Assembly (NCBI GenBank): GCA_017551465.1
Contig: JAFZLN010000088.1
Coordinates: forward strand, 1 to 9,336
Length of the DNA stretch: 9,336 bases
Direction of reading: 5' to 3'
Origin: Bacilli bacterium
GTDB lineage: Bacteria > Bacillota_I > Bacilli_A > RFN20 > CAG-826
This document shows positions 5,891-9,336 of the stretch, in pieces. A model generated the notes under the pieces. The model was not told the DNA's origin. It saw only the letters and a program-made list of their open reading frames with translations, and did not search any database. A program made the position numbers and the translations under genes. How positions within the stretch are numbered: the first letter of the stretch is position 1; each line of letters begins with the position of its first letter.

Positions 5891-6796
5891 TTAAAAAACT
5901 AATACAGGAATAATTATTTGATAGCCCATCCCTTGACTATATTTATCGTAATACGAATTTGCAAATGCCAATTGAGAAGTTGCAAAATTATATCTCAAAC
6001 AAACATCATAAAAACAATGCTCATATGCATTATAGAAAATAAATGCACTATCTAATGAATAAACTATTGTGCTGGCCTTATAAGAGTGTTTTGTAAGTCT
6101 TTCGTAGACTTCAGGAAGTTCATCTTTGACATTGACATTTATTTCGTTAGATTCATTTACCAGTTTTAGAGTCTCGCCATTGCTTTTAATATTTTCTCTT
6201 GAAAAACCATTATTCTTATAATAATCATCCGCAATACTTTGACTATTTGAATACCCACAATCAAGTTTTTCGTTATTAGAAACATCATAAGAAAAGAGAT
6301 ACACACCATTAGCGTAAAAATGCATTTTTGTATCGAAACCACTAAAAGAATAGGGACGGTTTGGAAAACTATTTTCAGTATAGACTATTTCTACATCACC
6401 CGTTATATCATCAAAACTGCGTTTTCTAATTTGTATAGCGTATGTTTTATTTTCATCTTCATAGCTCAAAGCGTAATAAAAAGTTTCCTTACTAACTACA
6501 TAAGAACCTGTCATTTCGGCGTTTTCCATATTATGACTATTACCATAGTTTTTAACATTGCTTTCAAATGCAGTTTCAAAGATCACCGAATGATCGTCAT
6601 AATATAGTGTTCCATAACGACTATCTACATAGGCAAAATCTGTCATTCTTTCAAGATCAGAAAAATGATTAACATTTTCTCCCGCCACTTGTGTTATAAG
6701 AGGAACTACGAAAGCTACAATCAGAACAATACCAAGCAAGAATTGACCGATAGCGGCAAATACAATAATAAGAGTGATTTTCTTTTTCTTAGTCAT
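5891..6796 (-). CDS. Membrane-anchored extracytoplasmic protein, unknown family
   Basis: The 301-residue protein has a Lys-rich N-terminus (MTKKKK) and one long hydrophobic segment (about 7-35). The remaining 265 residues are polar, rich in Tyr, Asn, Asp and Ser. There is no lipobox cysteine, so it is probably a single-pass anchored protein facing outward. The exported part has many short aromatic-rich strands (YGTLYYDDHSVIFE, TYAIQIRKRSF, MHFYANGVYLFSYD), compatible with a beta-rich fold; I recognise no domain. The start lies three bases after the stop of the 6800-7537 gene. There is no ribosome site, so translation may depend on reinitiation. A TATAAT at 6809-6814 could also give a separate short-leader transcript, but it falls in coding sequence. 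The 3' end is 16 bp from the converging 5476-5874 gene, with no clear terminator between them. Confidence 0.8.
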   Translation of the reverse strand: MTKKKKITLIIVFAAIGQFLLGIVLIVAFVVPLITQVAGENVNHFSDLERMTDFAYVDSRYGTLYYDDHSVIFETAFESNVKNYGNSHNMENAEMTGSYVVSKETFYYALSYEDENKTYAIQIRKRSFDDITGDVEIVYTENSFPNRPYSFSGFDTKMHFYANGVYLFSYDVSNNEKLDCGYSNSQSIADDYYKNNGFSRENIKSNGETLKLVNESNEINVNVKDELPEVYERLTKHSYKASTIVYSLDSAFIFYNAYEHCFYDVCLRYNFATSQLAFANSYYDKYSQGMGYQIIIPVLVF

Positions 6797-6799
6797 AGT

Positions 6800-7537
6800 T
6801 TATTTAGCATTATAATCAATTAAATACATACCATTTTTGCTGCTTAATAAAGCAATACAAACATAACGGTTTCCAGAAATAACTGTTTTGGGATTAAAAA
6901 CGTTATCGTTGAAGGAATAAAGCAAGTATCTATCAAATCGATTAGAGGTTTCTTCACTAATAGCCTTCTCATAGTAAGTGGCTGGAACCATATTATTCAA
7001 TAAAGACGGCTCCCATTTATCATTCAACGAAGAAATGTATGAATTTAAAGACTCTTTAGATGAAAACCTTGCGACCCCTTCTAAAGTTACAAAGAATCTC
7101 TCGTCTTTATAGCTACTTTCTTTTGTGTGTTTAACAGATAAATAGCTCATACCTTCTGGTAAATTGATATTGAGAACACTGTCAAGCTCGTTCCAATATG
7201 TATTAGAAGTATCGTATTCCTCATGAAACAGCGAGGAGATACTAATCCATCCTAAAAGAAGTGTCATGATAGCACCAACAATAACATTTGATACCACTCG
7301 ATATTTTTTAATCGTAAACACAATACCAAAAATTAAGCAAAATATAGGAAGAGGAAGAAACAAACACCCTATCCACATCACTTTAACGTTTTCACTCGCT
7401 CTTTCAAAGTCGGCAATTAGTGGATTTGGATAATGAACTAAAATACCATTTAACATAATAGATACAAACAATCCGAGGCAAGCAAATACAAGTGATAATA
7501 TTTTAATTAGTCTAATAATTCGGGCATTCTTTTTCAT
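6800..7537 (-). CDS. Three-helix membrane protein with extracytoplasmic domain, unknown family
   Basis: The 245-residue protein has hydrophobic segments at about 10-33, 51-76 and 81-103. A soluble region of about 140 residues follows (YWNELDSVLNINLPEGMSYL, then FFVTLEGVARF and YLLYSFNDNVF). Positive charges before helix 1 and between helices 2 and 3 place the C-terminal domain outside by the positive-inside rule. I do not recognise the family. It is the first gene of a two-gene unit with 5891-6796, separated by three bases; both carry membrane anchors and external domains, so they may form one surface complex. TATAAT lies six bases before ATG 7537. The only purine run (AAGG) ends one base before the codon, too close to work as a ribosome site, so a leaderless message is likely. 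Confidence 0.8.
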   Translation of the reverse strand: MKKNARIIRLIKILSLVFACLGLFVSIMLNGILVHYPNPLIADFERASENVKVMWIGCLFLPLPIFCLIFGIVFTIKKYRVVSNVIVGAIMTLLLGWISISSLFHEEYDTSNTYWNELDSVLNINLPEGMSYLSVKHTKESSYKDERFFVTLEGVARFSSKESLNSYISSLNDKWEPSLLNNMVPATYYEKAISEETSNRFDRYLLYSFNDNVFNPKTVISGNRYVCIALLSSKNGMYLIDYNAK

Positions 7538-7543
7538 GCCTTA

Positions 7544-7549
7544 ATTATA
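7544..7549 (-). promoter_or_regulatory. -10 box TATAAT, likely leaderless start for the 7537 gene
   Basis: A perfect TATAAT is followed by six bases (TAAGGC) and then ATG. Standard spacing puts the transcription start on the A of ATG 7537. The -35 position, TTTATT after a 17-bp spacer, is weak. The box lies about 20 bp past the terminator at 7567-7600, so this unit starts independently of gltX and the tRNA. Confidence 0.55.
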
Positions 7550-7566
7550 CTGCTGGTTCTTCTTCT

Positions 7567-7600
7567 AATAAAAGAAAAGAACCACTTCTCAGTGATTCTT
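7567..7600 (-). terminator. Terminator downstream of tRNA-Glu
   Basis: The minus strand reads AAGAATCACT, loop GAGA, AGTGGTTCTT: a 10-bp stem with one U-G wobble (the same pair is C-A on plus). TTCTTTTATT follows. The wobble and the U-tract both indicate minus-strand use. It should end the transcript carrying tRNA-Glu, about 110 bases beyond the tRNA 3' end. Confidence 0.75.
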
Positions 7601-7708
7601 CTTTCTATCTAAACGAGCTTTCCTTGCTTCAATGTAAGGATTTAAATCAATTGCTATAGCAATTAATTTACCATCACAGTAGAAACGAGGGTTCGCATAG
7701 AGTCCTGT
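7589..7708 (-). other. Open frame of 39 codons between tRNA-Glu and its terminator, doubtful as a gene
   Basis: A minus-strand frame runs out of the tRNA and ends with TGA in the terminator loop. The part outside the tRNA encodes TGLYANPRFYCDGKLIAIAI, then DLNPYIEARKARLDRKKNH, which looks protein-like with an amphipathic basic end. There is no ATG, GTG or TTG in frame outside the tRNA and no ribosome site. The only ATG (7780) lies inside the tRNA 5' half. It may be a gene remnant, a small RNA, or chance. Confidence 0.25.
7649..7664. repeat. 16-bp perfect palindrome downstream of tRNA-Glu
   Basis: AATTGCTATAGCAATT reads identically on both strands. It lies in the tRNA-to-terminator interval, where it could form a short hairpin in the transcript or a protein-binding dyad. 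In the open frame it encodes part of the IAIAI run. Confidence 0.4.
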
Positions 7709-7709
7709 T

Positions 7710-7786
7710 TGGTGATCCCAACGGGATTCGAACCCGTGAATGTCGCCTTGAGAGGGCGATGAGTTAAGCCACTTCTCCATAGGACC
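7710..7786 (-). tRNA. tRNA-Glu (anticodon CUC)
   Basis: The 77-base gene folds as a complete cloverleaf. The acceptor is GGTCCTA pairing with TGGGATC with two G-U wobbles. A D-arm (GAG/CTC) follows, then the anticodon stem TCGCC/GGCGA with loop CTCTCAA. The variable loop is CATTC, the T-arm is ACGGG-TTCGAAT-CCCGT, the discriminator is A, and CCA is encoded. The anticodon (7750-7752 on minus) is CUC, after the conserved U33, and reads the Glu codon GAG. The GGTCC acceptor start agrees with bacterial tRNA-Glu. It lies 27 bp downstream of the glutamyl-tRNA synthetase gene on the same strand, so enzyme and substrate tRNA are neighbours. Genes in this window use mainly GAA, so this is probably the minor Glu isoacceptor. 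Confidence 0.95.
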
Positions 7787-7796
7787 AGCAGGAGTA

Positions 7797-7826
7797 ATTA
7801 TACTCCCGTGTTTTTATTTAAGTAAA
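7797..7826 (-). promoter_or_regulatory. Candidate promoter of tRNA-Glu
   Basis: TATAAT (7797-7802 on minus) ends 10 bases before the first base of the tRNA. TTTACT (7821-7826) precedes it by 18 bp and matches the -35 consensus at four positions, overlapping the last codons of gltX. The TATAAT is the loop region of a small dyad (GGAGTA at 7791-7796, TACTCC at 7801-7806). Cotranscription with gltX is also possible, since no clear minus-strand terminator separates them. Confidence 0.5.
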
Positions 7827-9336
7827 GAAATAACCGCGTCGATACGTCTGTGTGTTTCTTCTAAGCCTAAAAGATACATCACAACGCATAAATTTGGAGC
7901 GTTCTTTCTACCTGTTAAGGCAATACGAAGGATTTCCGCTAAATCGCCAATGTTACCTTTGTAGGCTTCTGGATTAGCTTTGTAATCTTTGTTATTAGCA
8001 GCGTAGTTCAAAGCGGTACCGATTTCTTTTAAATCATTGAACCAAGCTTGTTCATCAGTATTGGTTTTAAGATTGGCTTTAATAGCCTCTAAAGCTTCGA
8101 TCAAATCTTCTTTAGAGAACTTTTCATTAAATGGTAATGGTTCCTTAAGGACTTCGTTATATCTATCTTGATAGAAGAAGCCGATGATATCCAAGATATT
8201 ACCAAACTTTTCATAGTCTTTTCTTGGGTTGGCTTTTTCTCTATCAATATTCATGATATTAGCAAATAATACTCTATCATATTCAATAGCCTTTTGAAGT
8301 TCTGGATTGTACTTCTTAGCGTAGGCATACGCTAAATCGGTGAACTCATCTTTGTTATATTTGACTAATAATTCACGGGCAAAGAAGTTTAATTTGCCCA
8401 TATCGAATAAGGCACCTTCTAAGGACATTTTCTTGAAGGAGAATTGGAAATTATCCATGCCTTCAAATTTATTAGCTAAAATCCATTCTTCAAAGTTAGA
8501 GTTAGCAATAGTCATTAAGTACATAATGAGAGATTGTGGTAAATAGCCATCTTCGATGAAGTATGAGCAAGCGGCTTCACGGTCTTTTCTTTTAGAAAGT
8601 TTACGTTTATTACCTGTTTCTTCATCCACTTTCATGATGACTGGTAAGTGAGCGTATTTAGGAGCTTTCCAGCCTAACGCTCTAAAGAGTTGCACGTGAA
8701 TTGGTAATGATGCCACCCATTCTTCACCACGGATAACAGTGGTTGTTCTCATAAAGTGATCATCGACTGCGTGAGCGAAGTGATATGTTGGTAAGCCATC
8801 ACTCTTATAGATAACGATATCTTGATCGTTTTCAGCGATTTCAAATTCGCCTCTAACTAAGTCAGAAACTTTAATCTTGTTTTCATGATTGCCTTCACTT
8901 CTGAAACGGATGACGAAATGTTCACCGTTTTTAATCTTTTCATATTTTTCTTCGTTAGAAAGATTACGGCATTTAGCGAATTCACCATAATAACCAGGAT
9001 TTAATTTCTTAGCTTCTTGTTCGTTACGAAGTTCTTCTAAATCTTGAGCGGTGCAGAAACATGGATAGGCTTTGCCTTCCTCTAATAAATGTTTAATGAC
9101 GATGCAGTAGATGCGTGCGCGTTTAGATTGCACATATGGGCCATAGTTACCTTCTTCATGGTCGCCTAAGTAGCCTTCATCTGGATCAATACCAAAGGTA
9201 TGTAATTGTTCTAAGAGTTGTTCACCACTGCCGGCGATTTCTCTTTTGGTATCTGTATCTTCTAATCTCACATATAAGACGCCTTTAGATTGGCTAGCGA
9301 CTTTGCTACACACTAAAGATGTGAACAAAGAACAAG
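7814..9336 (-). CDS. gltX: Glutamyl-tRNA synthetase, 5' end beyond window edge
   Basis: The frame is open to the right edge. The residues at the edge (CSLFTSLVCSKV, then LYVRLEDTD) align with the family segment after the HIGH motif, so roughly 25 N-terminal residues with HIGH are missing. The TTG at 9328 is an internal Leu, not a start. Counting from that Leu as residue 1: RLEDTDTKRE (21-30) belongs to the class I catalytic core. A Cys cluster PCFC (89-92), with Tyr and Cys near 113-120, matches the zinc-type insertion of many GluRS. YKSDGLPTYHFAHAVDDH (174-191) and RGEEW (200-204) are Glu/ATP-site motifs, and KLSKR (243-247) is the KMSKS-type ATP loop. The C-terminal helical anticodon-binding domain is complete to the stop. 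It charges tRNA-Glu, and tRNA-Gln in bacteria lacking GlnRS; the discriminating or non-discriminating type cannot be told here. tRNA-Glu follows directly. Confidence 0.95.
   Translation of the reverse strand, partial: CSLFTSLVCSKVASQSKGVLYVRLEDTDTKREIAGSGEQLLEQLHTFGIDPDEGYLGDHEEGNYGPYVQSKRARIYCIVIKHLLEEGKAYPCFCTAQDLEELRNEQEAKKLNPGYYGEFAKCRNLSNEEKYEKIKNGEHFVIRFRSEGNHENKIKVSDLVRGEFEIAENDQDIVIYKSDGLPTYHFAHAVDDHFMRTTTVIRGEEWVASLPIHVQLFRALGWKAPKYAHLPVIMKVDEETGNKRKLSKRKDREAACSYFIEDGYLPQSLIMYLMTIANSNFEEWILANKFEGMDNFQFSFKKMSLEGALFDMGKLNFFARELLVKYNKDEFTDLAYAYAKKYNPELQKAIEYDRVLFANIMNIDREKANPRKDYEKFGNILDIIGFFYQDRYNEVLKEPLPFNEKFSKEDLIEALEAIKANLKTNTDEQAWFNDLKEIGTALNYAANNKDYKANPEAYKGNIGDLAEILRIALTGRKNAPNLCVVMYLLGLEETHRRIDAVISLLK

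Noticed and set aside
5872..5895. Bidirectional terminator between the converging genes
   Set aside because: Only four- to five-base matches (AAGT/ACTT, AGTTT/AAACT) are visible, too weak to support a stem-loop in this AT-rich sequence.
7709..7780. ATG at 7780 as the start of a 63-residue protein
   Set aside because: This part of the frame is the body of tRNA-Glu; the translation GFESRWDHQ is the usual product of reading through a tRNA T-arm and 3' end.
7790..7820. Plus-strand terminator (GGAGTA/TACTCC followed by T5ATTT)
   Set aside because: No plus-strand gene lies upstream to be terminated; the dyad is better explained as surrounding the tRNA -10 box.
9326..9328. TTG as a start codon for gltX
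   Set aside because: The frame continues to the edge with residues that align within the GluRS core, and the HIGH motif is still missing, so this is an internal Leu.
1..9336. CRISPR array, complete insertion sequence, riboswitch or TGA=Trp genetic code
   Set aside because: There is no spaced long repeat, no transposase gene with inverted ends and no recognisable riboswitch. TGA ends the 3146-4267 gene in an ATGA overlap while Trp is TGG throughout.

Overview
The window is AT-rich bacterial DNA from a low-GC Gram-positive lineage, probably a Bacilli or Mollicutes-related gut bacterium. This is inferred from strong A/T codon preference, AAGGAG-type ribosome sites, stem-loop plus T-run terminators and the protein families present. 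TAA, TGA and TAG all serve as stops and tryptophan is TGG, so the TGA=Trp mycoplasma code is not in use. I cannot name a species.

Layout, left to right. 1-898 (minus) is the N-terminal two thirds of a CNNM/CBS (HlyC/CorC) membrane protein, cut by the left edge. 1013-2419 (minus) encodes a four-helix membrane protein with a long acidic Pro/Glu linker and a conserved-looking C-terminal domain I cannot name. 2526-4267 (minus) is a translationally coupled pair: a tocopherol-cyclase-like lipocalin-fold protein, then a CmpB-type (PF06541) membrane protein. 4268-4516 is a divergent control region holding a terminator, a fragment resembling a tRNA 3' end, an AT palindrome and a three-copy direct repeat. 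4517-5874 (plus) holds an HTH-Fic protein and an unknown 132-residue protein. 5891-7537 (minus) is a two-gene unit for membrane-anchored proteins of unknown family. 7567-9336 (minus) carries gltX (glutamyl-tRNA synthetase, 5' end beyond the right edge), tRNA-Glu(CUC) and a terminator.

Most of the window looks chromosomal: gltX with tRNA-Glu, a CNNM protein and small membrane-protein operons. The plus-strand Fic module between two minus-strand units looks most like an accessory insertion. It has its own operator-like repeat array, a class II autoinhibited Fic domain and a tRNA-like scar beside it.

The most distinctive signal is transcriptional. Three genes that begin transcription units (4267, 4517, 7537) have a perfect TATAAT only 5 to 9 bp before ATG and little or no Shine-Dalgarno sequence, which predicts leaderless mRNAs. 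Genes at 898, 2419, 3149 and 5476 have recognisable ribosome sites. I saw no CRISPR array, complete insertion sequence, riboswitch or rRNA.
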